Assembly: GCA_002471975.1 (NCBI GenBank)
Contig: DKQZ01000059.1
Location: forward strand, 44,719 to 50,354
DNA: 5,636 nucleotides
Source: Dialister sp. UBA7295
Lineage (GTDB): Bacteria; Bacillota; Negativicutes; Veillonellales; Dialisteraceae
Direction of reading: 5' to 3'
Shown here: positions 1-5,636 of the stretch, piece by piece
Layout of the letters: the number at the start of each line of letters is the position of its first letter
Numbering within the stretch: position 1 is the stretch's first letter
Translations under genes and position numbers: made by a program
The notes under the pieces: generated by a model
Told to the model about the DNA's origin: nothing
Seen by the model: only the letters and a program-made list of their open reading frames with translations
Databases searched by the model: none

Positions 1-62
1 ACGGTACCGAGGAGGTCGCCTTCAAAACGGGCTCCGTTTTCCAAAACCAAGAGTCCTTTCAT
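1..62 (-). CDS. carA: Carbamoyl-phosphate synthase small subunit, N-terminal fragment (cut by window edge)
   Basis: Only the first 20 codons are present; they read MKGLLVLENGARFEGDLLGT. This matches the usual opening of CarA (a short hydrophobic strand, then a G-x-x-F-x-G turn). CarA is the glutaminase subunit that supplies ammonia to CarB for carbamoyl phosphate synthesis, which is the substrate of the PyrB encoded upstream. The ATG at 62-60 overlaps the pyrC stop in an ATGA arrangement (4 bp), and an AAGGAAAGG purine run at 78-70 lies 7 nt upstream. The call rests on a short peptide plus operon context. Catalytic residues are outside the window, so CarA is likely but not proven. Confidence 0.8.
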   Translation of the reverse strand, partial: MKGLLVLENGARFEGDLLGT

Positions 63-1348
63 TTCAGCACCTTTCCTTCTTTCATAACGATTTCGCCATC
101 CACCACAGTGAGGACTGCCTTACCCCTGAGGGTAATATCTTCAAAGGGAGTGAAAAGCGCTTTTGTATAGAGATCTTTGCCGTGAACGGTCCATTCTTTA
201 TCCGGATCAAAAACTGTTATGTCTGCCGGAGCTCCTTCTTCCAGGATGCCTCCTTCTATACCGAGCAGTTTTGCGGGGTTCACGCTCATGAGTTCCACGA
301 TTTTGTCCAGGCTGAAACCATTTTCATGATAGAGGACTGTAAGCGCTGCGGCCAGAGATGTTTCCAGACCGGCAATTCCGTTCGGCGCGCAGTTGAAAGG
401 CACGTCTTTTTCTTCATTGCAGTGCGGCGCATGGTCCGTCATGATGGCATCGATGGTCCCATCTTTCAGGCCTTCTATGAGGGCTTTCCTGTCATCTTCC
501 GTGCGGATTGGCGGAGCCATCTTGAAAGCAGTATTATAACCCTTCAGCCATTCATCGGTGAAATACAGATGCTGGGCTGTGACCTCGGTGGAGCAGTTCA
601 CGCCTTTTTTCTTTGCTTCCCGGATCAGGTCCACTGCCTTTCCGCTGGAAACATGGGCGATGTGGATATGGCAGCCCGTCAGCTCGGAGAGGAGAAGATC
701 CCTGGCAACGGCGATATTTTCACCTGCTGCCGGACGACCGGTGACCCCCATACGGTAGGAAACTTTTCCTTCATTCATAAAGCCCTGGGCGCACATGGTC
801 ATATCTTCCGCATGGTCGATGACCATTTTATGAAGCATATCCGCATATTCCATGGCTCTTCTCATGAAATTGGCATTTTCCACATAGTGTCCGTCATCAG
901 AGAATGCCACAGCTCCTTCAGCCGCCATGTCTCCCATTTCGGAGAGCTGTTTCCCTTCCAGATTTTTGGAAACGGAACCGATGACGCTGACTTTGACTAC
1001 GCCCACATCTTCTGACCGTTTCAATACATCCCGGAGAACAGCCGCGTTATCAATGACCGGCTTTGTATTGGCCATAGTTGCTACATGGGTAATTCCCCCT
1101 GCGGCAGCTGCCTGAGTTCCTGTATGTATATCTTCTTTTGCTTCCTGTCCCGGTTCACGGAGATGGACGTGCATATCGATGAGTCCCGGAGTCACAATGA
1201 GACCTTTGGCATCAAAAACTTCCATTTCACCCGATGCAGGAATATCTTTTTCAATTTTTCTGATAACCCCGTTTTCGATGAGGATATCTGCGATTTCATG
1301 CTGTTTTCTGGCCGGATTGACCACCGTGCCGTTTTTAATTAAGAGCAT
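59..1348 (-). CDS. pyrC: Dihydroorotase, class I type, zinc-dependent
   Basis: This enzyme cyclises N-carbamoyl-L-aspartate to dihydroorotate, the third step of cytosolic UMP synthesis. The protein is 429 residues from the ATG, the normal length for the Bacillus/Aquifex-type dihydroorotase. Visible motifs (ATG numbering): the amidohydrolase signature PGLIDMHVHLREPG with metal ligands H60 and H62 and substrate-binding R64; SDDG near 150-153, holding the metal-bridging aspartate; VIDHAED with H179; HIAHVSS with H232; and TDHAPH with catalytic D305. All expected ligands are kept, so it should be active and not one of the inactive PyrC paralogues. The start overlaps the pyrB end by 14 bp. A TTG one codon earlier (1351-1349) lies 9 nt from the GGAGG at 1365-1361, against 12 nt for the ATG, so TTG is a genuine alternative start. 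The 3' end overlaps carA by 4 bp. Confidence 0.97.
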   Translation of the reverse strand: MLLIKNGTVVNPARKQHEIADILIENGVIRKIEKDIPASGEMEVFDAKGLIVTPGLIDMHVHLREPGQEAKEDIHTGTQAAAAGGITHVATMANTKPVIDNAAVLRDVLKRSEDVGVVKVSVIGSVSKNLEGKQLSEMGDMAAEGAVAFSDDGHYVENANFMRRAMEYADMLHKMVIDHAEDMTMCAQGFMNEGKVSYRMGVTGRPAAGENIAVARDLLLSELTGCHIHIAHVSSGKAVDLIREAKKKGVNCSTEVTAQHLYFTDEWLKGYNTAFKMAPPIRTEDDRKALIEGLKDGTIDAIMTDHAPHCNEEKDVPFNCAPNGIAGLETSLAAALTVLYHENGFSLDKIVELMSVNPAKLLGIEGGILEEGAPADITVFDPDKEWTVHGKDLYTKALFTPFEDITLRGKAVLTVVDGEIVMKEGKVLK

Positions 1349-2300
1349 CAATGTCTTTACCCTCCGTCAGTGTCAAATATTCAAGAGCCATACGTACGGC
1401 TACGCCGTTCCTGACCTCTTCCTGAATCCAGGATTTTTCATCATAGGCCACGTCGAAACCGATTTCAATTCCCCGGTTCATGGGGCCGGGATGAATGACG
1501 GCCACGTCCGGTTTGCAGAGGGCCAGCCGTTTTTTATTGATGCCGAAGAGCCTTGCATATTCCCGGGTGGTGGGGATGAATCCTGCTGCCGCCCGTTCCA
1601 GCTGGATGCGAAGGATATTGATGGCATCCGCATCTTTCAACGCATCTTCCAGGTTGTCATCCACAATGCAGCCCATATCTTCCAGTTCTTTTGGCACCAG
1701 GGTTCTCGGTCCCACGAGGTGAACTTCCGCCCCCAGTTTGGAGAAGCCGTAAATATCGCTTCTTGCCACCCTGGAATGAAGGATATCGCCGATAATGACA
1801 TATTTCATGCCTTTAATCTTCTTGCCCGCTTCCTTCATGGTAAAGAGTTCCAGAAGTGCCTGGCTCGGATGGGCATGGGCACCGTCGCCTGCATTGAGGA
1901 CAATCGGAACCTTCACTTTCGGGCTCATCACTCTGGATGCAAAAAGAGCGGCCCCCTCTGACGAATCACGAATAATCACTGCATCCACTCCCATTGCGGA
2001 AACGGTAAGCAATGTATCTCGCATGCTTTCACCTTTCGTCATCGAGCTGCCGCTCTTTGTGATATTGATAACATCGGCTCCCAAATACTTACCGGCAAGC
2101 TCGAATGAACTACGGGTTCTGGTAGATGCTTCGGAAAACACTGTTACAATGGATTTCCCTTTAAGAAAATCTTTTTTCTTGTTCTTGGATAGCACAATCT
2201 TTTTCATCTGTGCTGCTACGTCAAGGATCCGTTCAATTTCTTCGGCTGAAAAATCTTCCAGTCCAAGAACGGAACGGCCCTTAAGTGAAATCGCGCTCAT
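1335..2300 (-). CDS. pyrB: Aspartate carbamoyltransferase catalytic subunit
   Basis: PyrB condenses carbamoyl phosphate with aspartate to give N-carbamoyl-aspartate, the committed step of pyrimidine synthesis. The 321-residue length fits a catalytic chain. Motifs in order: carbamoyl-phosphate loop SEASTRTRSSFE (S-T-R-T at 59-62); the 80s loop SSMTKGES (K89-G90-E91); HPSQ at 144-147; GDILHSRVARS at 171-181; and HPGPMNRG at 270-277. The HPSQ and S-T-R-T motifs separate it from a generic transcarbamoylase, and the downstream pyrC and carA favour aspartate over ornithine as the substrate. No pyrI regulatory chain lies between pyrB and pyrC, so it is probably a Bacillus-like unregulated trimer. 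The start is set by AGGAGG ending at 2306, 5 nt before the ATG. It is the first gene of the operon, with a promoter just upstream. Confidence 0.98.
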   Translation of the reverse strand: MSAISLKGRSVLGLEDFSAEEIERILDVAAQMKKIVLSKNKKKDFLKGKSIVTVFSEASTRTRSSFELAGKYLGADVINITKSGSSMTKGESMRDTLLTVSAMGVDAVIIRDSSEGAALFASRVMSPKVKVPIVLNAGDGAHAHPSQALLELFTMKEAGKKIKGMKYVIIGDILHSRVARSDIYGFSKLGAEVHLVGPRTLVPKELEDMGCIVDDNLEDALKDADAINILRIQLERAAAGFIPTTREYARLFGINKKRLALCKPDVAVIHPGPMNRGIEIGFDVAYDEKSWIQEEVRNGVAVRMALEYLTLTEGKDIDALN

Positions 2301-2340
2301 GCCGGCCTCCTGTTTTTAATACAAATAAGTTATCTCTATA

Positions 2341-2369
2341 ATCATAAAAGGTACAGTGTACTTTTTCAA
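2341..2369 (-). promoter_or_regulatory. Sigma-A type promoter of the pyrB-pyrC-carA operon
   Basis: On the minus strand, TTGAAA (2369-2364) and TATGAT (2346-2341) are separated by exactly 17 bp. Each box matches consensus at five of six positions. The expected start near 2334 leaves a leader of only about 34 nt before pyrB. That is too short for the PyrR-type terminator/antiterminator leader found in Bacillus pyr operons. Assigned by inspection only. Confidence 0.75.
2351..2361. promoter_or_regulatory. Candidate operator: perfect palindrome in the pyr promoter spacer
   Basis: GTACAGTGTAC is an exact inverted repeat (5-bp arms around one central base). It lies between the -35 and -10 boxes of the pyr promoter, where a bound dimeric repressor would block RNA polymerase. 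Flanking A and T runs extend the symmetry imperfectly (AAAA and TTTT with one extra C). Transcribed from the upstream OLD gene, the same bases could form a weak hairpin, GTAC-ACT-GTAC, followed by a T run. A weak terminator for that gene is therefore an alternative reading. The cognate protein is unknown. Confidence 0.4.
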
Positions 2370-2408
2370 TAGTAATTATATTAATTTTGTATTACATAAA
2401 TTTTACGC

Positions 2409-4079
2409 TCAGGCCTTGTTATTTTCAATCACGGGGCAGGAAATACTAGCTCCGCAGGAAAGGCGGACTGCCGTTTCAATGACATGGGCAAACGCTTTCG
2501 GTATTTCTTTTTTCGTCAGCCTTTCGCCCAGAGCCCTGCCGATGATGACCCCTTTATTTCCATAGAGCCAGGCAAAATAATAAAATTCCAGAGCTTCCTG
2601 ATTCCTGGGGTTGATATTTTTGAGTTTTACCGGAGGATAATAGCCCTTCGGGAGACCCAGCTTTGCTCCGGCTTTTTTGATGAGCGCCGTATTGACTGCA
2701 TCTCCCGCATCTTCCACATCACCAATCACTGCGTCGAGGATTTTGCGGTTCCGGGCTGAGAGGCATGCTTTCACCACGTCCATTTCATAGCAGATATAGT
2801 CGGTAAAGAAAACATAGGGCGAATTGTTTTTCCCGCTGATCACGTCCCGGTCATAGAGGCATACGGCAGGGATATGGAAACGGCGCACCAGCTGGGCAAT
2901 TTTGGAAATAGAACTTTCCCCTCTCGCATTGATGAGGCAGATGCCATGATAATCAAAATTCACGCCCAGGGTCCTTGCGAAATAGCCGAAGGACCCGTAT
3001 TCCGTTTCCCCTTCCACCAGGATGGTGCATTTGGAATAAAGGGCTTCCTTCACTTCCGGGAAATGCATGATCAGGTGTTTTTCTATTTCCCTGTCAAAAT
3101 GGAAAGACGCGCCGCAGGCGGCCTGGACTTTCTTCTTATCATCCCAGTAAATGCGGATGATCTGACGGTAATCATTGACCAGGGCATCGGTGGAATGGGT
3201 CACCACGAAAAGCTGTCCATTGAGACCGTCCACTCCCAGCATGGTCTTTACCATTTTCAGGAAGAACGGTTCCTCATTGCCCAGGATGGAACGGCAGAAG
3301 GCAAGCATGGCCCGCTGCAGGTAGGGATGAAGGTGAAGTTCCGGTTCATCGATGCTGACCGTCACCGGCAGGTATCTCCTGCCCTTTTTATCGGTAATCA
3401 CCATATTTTCAAAGGAAATAGCCCGGCTTTCCTTTTTCTTCAACATTTTGATGAGGAGGGAAATGCCCACTGCAATCATGAGCTTCATAGTGGAGTCATA
3501 AGAGGAACCTACCGTAAAGCTCTGGAAAATCTCGCTCATCAGCATAAGGGCCGCTTTATGGGAATCATTGTCCGGCAAATTGAGATGAAAGCCGCGCTCA
3601 TTGAGGAGAGTTTCCACTTCCTTCACATGATCCGGTGCGGCCATGTAATTTTCAATGATGGAAAGGGTCTTCATCATTTCCCCTTCGGAAAGCATATTCC
3701 TCGGTACTTCATCCAGCTTGAAATCCATGTAGAAAAGGCAGCGCACATATTCCAGGGGAAGCTCTTTGCCATCGTCCTTATTGTAAAGGCGGGGCACTAC
3801 CTCCCTGATATGCTGGGCAAGCTCCAGATGAAGAGTCTCATCCAAACCGTTATCAGAGGAAGAAAGGGTCATTTCAACGCGGATGGGTTCATCGGGATCG
3901 AGAAAATCATTTTCCCGGAAACCGAAGCCGTGGGTCACGTCTTTCAAAAGAGTGAGGAAATTGCTTTTCCCGATATTATTATCCCCTACGATGTAATTCA
4001 CCCGGTCATCAAAGTGAAATTCCACATGCCGGAAAGTACGATAATTTTCAACGACCATATGAGAAATAAACACGGTCAT
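2409..4079 (-). CDS. OLD-family ATP-dependent endonuclease (ABC ATPase + TOPRIM), GajA-like, apparently stand-alone
   Basis: The 556-residue protein joins an N-terminal ABC/SMC-like ATPase to a C-terminal TOPRIM nuclease domain. Visible motifs: Walker A GDNNIGKS at 32-39; a long inserted region rich in charged residues at about 75-190; a degenerate signature region around SSYDSTMKL (192-200); Walker B VSIDEPELHLHP at 241-252; and the H-loop VVTHST at 292-297 (H295). TOPRIM follows with ILVEGETE (E356, E360), a glycine turn NARGESS at 384-390 and YDRD (D410, D412). These are the acidic metal ligands, so both ATPase and nuclease centres look intact. The family includes P2 Old and GajA of the Gabija defence system; the opening FGFRENDFLDPDEPIRVEMTLS resembles GajA. 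No UvrD-like GajB is adjacent, which fits class 1 OLD. Phage defence is inference; DNA repair or turnover is also possible. The start is uncertain: GGAGG (4085-4081) is 1 nt from this ATG but 7 nt from an in-frame GTG at 4073, which may be the real start. It has its own promoter. Confidence 0.88.
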   Translation of the reverse strand: MTVFISHMVVENYRTFRHVEFHFDDRVNYIVGDNNIGKSNFLTLLKDVTHGFGFRENDFLDPDEPIRVEMTLSSSDNGLDETLHLELAQHIREVVPRLYNKDDGKELPLEYVRCLFYMDFKLDEVPRNMLSEGEMMKTLSIIENYMAAPDHVKEVETLLNERGFHLNLPDNDSHKAALMLMSEIFQSFTVGSSYDSTMKLMIAVGISLLIKMLKKKESRAISFENMVITDKKGRRYLPVTVSIDEPELHLHPYLQRAMLAFCRSILGNEEPFFLKMVKTMLGVDGLNGQLFVVTHSTDALVNDYRQIIRIYWDDKKKVQAACGASFHFDREIEKHLIMHFPEVKEALYSKCTILVEGETEYGSFGYFARTLGVNFDYHGICLINARGESSISKIAQLVRRFHIPAVCLYDRDVISGKNNSPYVFFTDYICYEMDVVKACLSARNRKILDAVIGDVEDAGDAVNTALIKKAGAKLGLPKGYYPPVKLKNINPRNQEALEFYYFAWLYGNKGVIIGRALGERLTKKEIPKAFAHVIETAVRLSCGASISCPVIENNKA

Positions 4080-4080
4080 C

Positions 4081-4085
4081 CCTCC
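4081..4085 (-). promoter_or_regulatory. Ribosome binding site that argues for a GTG start of the OLD gene
   Basis: GGAGG (within AAAGGAGGG) ends one base before the upstream ATG at 4079-4077, which is too close for normal initiation. It is 7 nt before the in-frame GTG at 4073-4071, an ideal spacing. The GTG start removes two residues, giving a protein that begins M-F-I-S-H-M-V-V-E-N-Y. The next methionine, at 4058, is 22 nt away and is poorly placed. Confidence 0.55.
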
Positions 4086-4108
4086 TTTCCTCTCTCTGCT
4101 TTATATTT

Positions 4109-4138
4109 ATTATATCATGACTGTTATTTACTTTTTAA
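4109..4138 (-). promoter_or_regulatory. Extended -10 promoter of the OLD-family gene
   Basis: On the minus strand TGATATAAT (4117-4109) is a perfect extended -10 element, TG-n-TATAAT. A weak -35, TTAAAA (4138-4133), stands 18 bp upstream. Transcription would begin near 4102, giving a leader of about 22 nt. It lies downstream of the thiC terminator, so the gene is expected to be expressed independently of thiC. Confidence 0.65.
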
Positions 4139-4167
4139 AAAACAGTGATCCGATTTAGCAGAAAATG

Positions 4168-4198
4168 AAAACAGCCTGCTTTCAGGGCAGGCTGTTTT
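4168..4198 (-). terminator. Intrinsic terminator after thiC
   Basis: A perfect 12-bp stem (AAAACAGCCTGC at 4198-4187 on the minus strand, pairing with GCAGGCTGTTTT at 4179-4168) encloses a 7-nt loop. The stem ends in TTTT and continues into CATTTTC. It begins 18 nt after the thiC stop codon and separates thiC from the OLD gene. The A and T flanks would let it work in either direction, but no plus-strand gene needs it. Confidence 0.9.
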
Positions 4199-4216
4199 TC
4201 AGATTCACTTTTCAGA

Positions 4217-5524
4217 TTATTCTTTTTCAAATGGATCGTCTTCCGGGTTCCGGTTGTTCAGAATCTGGTCCAGGGTCTTCATGGGACACATGGAGCCGCA
4301 CATGGTGCAGGTGGCTTCATCTTCAGGAATGGAGCTTTCACGGTAACGTCTTGCTTTTTCAGGATCGATAGCAAGGGGAATCATGGATTTGAAATCCACT
4401 TTTCTTCTGGCCCAGCTCATTTTTTCATCCCAGAGGGCTGCGCCTTTGACACCTTTGGCAAGGTCAGCGGCATGGCAGGCAATTTTGGAGGCTACGATGC
4501 CTTCATGGACGTCATTCAGGTCCGGCAGACGGAGATGTTCGGCCGGGGTGACATAGCAGAGGAAATCAGCTCCTGCAGAAGCAGAAAGGGCTCCCCCGAT
4601 AGCTGCAGTAATATGGTCATAGCCCGGTGCCACGTCGGTCACAATCGGTCCTAAAACATAAAGCGGTGCGCCATGGGTCAGTTTTTTTGCCACTTCCACA
4701 TTCATGCGGACGTCGGAAATGGGCATATGGCCCGGGCCTTCCACCATGACCTGGACTCCCGCTTTTCTGGCACGGACGACGAGTTCTCCCAGATTGATGA
4801 GTTCGGAAATCTGGATGGCATCGGTGGAATCATGTCCGCTTCCGCTCCGGCAGCCATCCCCCAGGGACAGGGTGACATCATATTTCCTTAAAAGTTCCAT
4901 GAGCCGGTCAAACTGTTCATAGAAAGGATTTTCTTTCCCATGCATGTACATCCAGGCAAAAAGGATGGAGCCCCCGCGGGAGACAAGGTTCGTGATTCTC
5001 TTATTTCTCATAATATGTTTTGCCGTTTCCCGGTTCAGGCCTGCATGAATGGTCATGAAGTCCACGCCGTCCCTGGCATGTTTTTCAACTACGGAAAAGA
5101 GATCATCCGCCGTCATATCTTTGAGTCCTTTGTGAAGGACCCCTTTGACGTCATACATGGGAACGGTTCCGATGGAGGCAGGGCTGTTCTTAACCAGCCA
5201 CTGACGGAAGGGTGCCGTTTCGCCAAAGCAGGAAAGGTCCATAATGGCTTCGGCTCCCATTTCCCAGGCCATTTTTGCCTTGGCCTGTTCCGTGTCATAG
5301 TTGCAGACGTCGGAGGAAATGCCAAGATTCACGTTCATTTTCGTCCGAAGGCCTTTGCCAATGGCATAGGGATGAAGGGACGTATGGTAAATATTGGCGG
5401 GAAGGACGATGGTCCCTTCCGCTATCCCTTCCCTGATGAATTCTGCCGATACCCCTTCGTCCAGGGCAGCTGCACTCATTTCCTTTGTGATGATTCCGTT
5501 TCTTGCCGCTTCCAGCTGTGTCAT
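4217..5524 (-). CDS. thiC: Phosphomethylpyrimidine synthase (HMP-P synthase), short form
   Basis: ThiC is a radical SAM enzyme that rearranges the purine intermediate 5-aminoimidazole ribotide into 4-amino-5-hydroxymethyl-2-methylpyrimidine phosphate for thiamine. The protein is 435 residues and lacks the long N-terminal domain of the roughly 600-residue enterobacterial and Bacillus proteins. Visible motifs: NVNLGISSD near 64-72; MTIHAG at 157-162; SRGGS at 182-186; GDGCRSG at 222-228; EGPGHMP at 262-268 (H266) and CYVTPAEHL at 323-331 (H330), the expected metal-site histidines. The C-terminal cluster motif CTMCGSMC (C406, C409, C413) binds the 4Fe-4S centre. The reading frame is open upstream to 5575, but that stretch is the riboswitch terminator. 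The ATG at 5524 has GGAGG 5 nt before it. It appears to be transcribed alone and controlled by TPP. Confidence 0.97.
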   Translation of the reverse strand: MTQLEAARNGIITKEMSAAALDEGVSAEFIREGIAEGTIVLPANIYHTSLHPYAIGKGLRTKMNVNLGISSDVCNYDTEQAKAKMAWEMGAEAIMDLSCFGETAPFRQWLVKNSPASIGTVPMYDVKGVLHKGLKDMTADDLFSVVEKHARDGVDFMTIHAGLNRETAKHIMRNKRITNLVSRGGSILFAWMYMHGKENPFYEQFDRLMELLRKYDVTLSLGDGCRSGSGHDSTDAIQISELINLGELVVRARKAGVQVMVEGPGHMPISDVRMNVEVAKKLTHGAPLYVLGPIVTDVAPGYDHITAAIGGALSASAGADFLCYVTPAEHLRLPDLNDVHEGIVASKIACHAADLAKGVKGAALWDEKMSWARRKVDFKSMIPLAIDPEKARRYRESSIPEDEATCTMCGSMCPMKTLDQILNNRNPEDDPFEKE

Positions 5525-5537
5525 AGTTTCCTCCAGT

Positions 5538-5563
5538 AAAAAAAGCCTGCTTCTGCAGGCTTT
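5538..5563 (-). terminator. Riboswitch-controlled intrinsic terminator (expression platform) upstream of thiC
   Basis: AAAGCCTGC (5563-5555) and GCAGGCTTT (5550-5542) form a perfect 9-bp stem with an AGAA tetraloop. The 3' arm runs into seven T residues (5544-5538). It lies between the TPP aptamer and the thiC ribosome binding site, the classic position of an attenuator. The T tract ends only 13 nt before the thiC ATG, so it is a leader element and not the end of an upstream gene. Confidence 0.9.
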
Positions 5564-5615
5564 GAACAATCCCATAAGCTTCCTTACGTCGGTATGAACC
5601 GCATCAAGTTCAAAG
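5560..5615 (-). promoter_or_regulatory. Predicted antiterminator pairing of the thiC riboswitch
   Basis: The conserved core segment CTTTGAAC (5615-5608) is exactly complementary over 8 nt to GTTCAAAG (5567-5560), which contains the first four bases of the terminator's 5' arm. Without TPP these segments can pair and hold back the terminator. With TPP the core is used in the aptamer and the terminator is free. The pairing is seen in the sequence; the switching role is inference from known transcriptional TPP riboswitches. Confidence 0.65.
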
Positions 5616-5636
5616 GGTCGGTTTCCCTCTCAGTCA
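5574..5636 (-). promoter_or_regulatory. TPP (THI-box) riboswitch, 3' part; aptamer 5' end outside window
   Basis: Read on the minus strand, the region carries the THI-box landmarks in order: CTGAGA (5633-5628), ACCCTTTGAACTTGAT (core, about 5619-5604), the small CGG-TTCATA-CCG stem-loop, and GACGTAAGGAA before the 3' closing strand. Consensus THI boxes read CUGAGA, ACCCUUUGAACCUGAU and GCGUAGGGAA at these places. The 5' strand of the aptamer (usually GGGGUGC) is cut off by the window edge, so the element is partial here. Binding of thiamine pyrophosphate should favour the downstream terminator and turn thiC off. Confidence 0.93.

Noticed and set aside
182..1015. A 277-codon plus-strand frame opposite pyrC
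   Set aside because: It is a shadow of the dihydroorotase gene, with an unusual cysteine/histidine/phenylalanine-rich composition and no family motif.
1179..1961. A 260-codon plus-strand frame across the pyrC-pyrB junction
   Set aside because: It is antisense to two well-supported genes and shows no coherent domain.
2374..2397. GTAAT...ATTAC inverted repeat in the gap before the pyr promoter
   Set aside because: It has only 5-bp AT-rich arms with a long AT-rich loop, which is not distinguishable from chance in this composition.
2409..4079. A complete two-gene Gabija system
   Set aside because: Gabija needs GajB, a UvrD-like helicase, normally next to gajA. Here the neighbours are pyrB and thiC, and no helicase motifs appear in any frame of the window.
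2874..4148. A 424-codon open frame on the plus strand opposite the OLD gene
   Set aside because: It is antisense to a protein with clear ATPase and TOPRIM motifs. Its translation is rich in histidine, phenylalanine and isoleucine with no recognisable domain, as expected of a codon-bias shadow.
4940..5539. A 199-codon plus-strand frame opposite the thiC N-terminal half
   Set aside because: It is a shadow of thiC; it runs into the thiC start region and has no recognisable motif.
5525..5575. N-terminal extension of ThiC from an ATG at 5575
   Set aside because: These codons are the riboswitch expression platform and terminator hairpin. The ATG at 5524 has a well-spaced GGAGG and gives the expected short-form N-terminus.

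Overview
The window is 5.6 kb of compact bacterial chromosome. Every gene I can support lies on the minus strand, so transcription runs from the right edge to the left. The signals point to a low-to-mid GC member of the Bacillota (Firmicutes): strong GGAGG ribosome binding sites, a TPP riboswitch that acts through an intrinsic terminator, a short-form ThiC, and PyrB followed directly by PyrC and CarA with no PyrI. A Negativicutes-type anaerobe (Dialister or Megasphaera relative) is possible, but this is an impression and not something the sequence proves.

Layout in the direction of transcription. (1) 5636-5538: the 3' part of a TPP (THI-box) riboswitch with its expression platform, a perfect 9-bp terminator hairpin with a T7 tract. 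(2) 5524-4217: thiC, phosphomethylpyrimidine synthase, closed by a strong intrinsic terminator at 4198-4168. (3) 4138-4109: an extended -10 promoter, then 4079-2409: a 556-residue ATPase-TOPRIM protein of the OLD/GajA type. (4) 2408-2301: a 108-bp AT-rich gap. It holds a near-consensus sigma-A promoter with a perfect palindrome in its spacer, and no classical strong terminator. (5) 2300 to the left edge: the start of a pyrimidine biosynthesis operon, pyrB - pyrC - carA, with overlapping genes (14 bp and 4 bp). Only the first 20 codons of carA are inside the window.

How the parts work together. pyrB, pyrC and carA encode the first steps of de novo UMP synthesis: carbamoyl phosphate, then carbamoyl aspartate, then dihydroorotate. 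thiC makes the HMP pyrimidine of thiamine from the purine intermediate AIR and appears to be controlled by TPP alone. The OLD-type protein sits between these two housekeeping units with its own promoter. It has no GajB-like helicase or other defence gene beside it within the window, so it looks like a stand-alone (class 1) OLD nuclease, possibly a phage-defence gene. No gene-free stretch exceeds 300 bases. I see no tRNA, rRNA, insertion sequence or CRISPR array.
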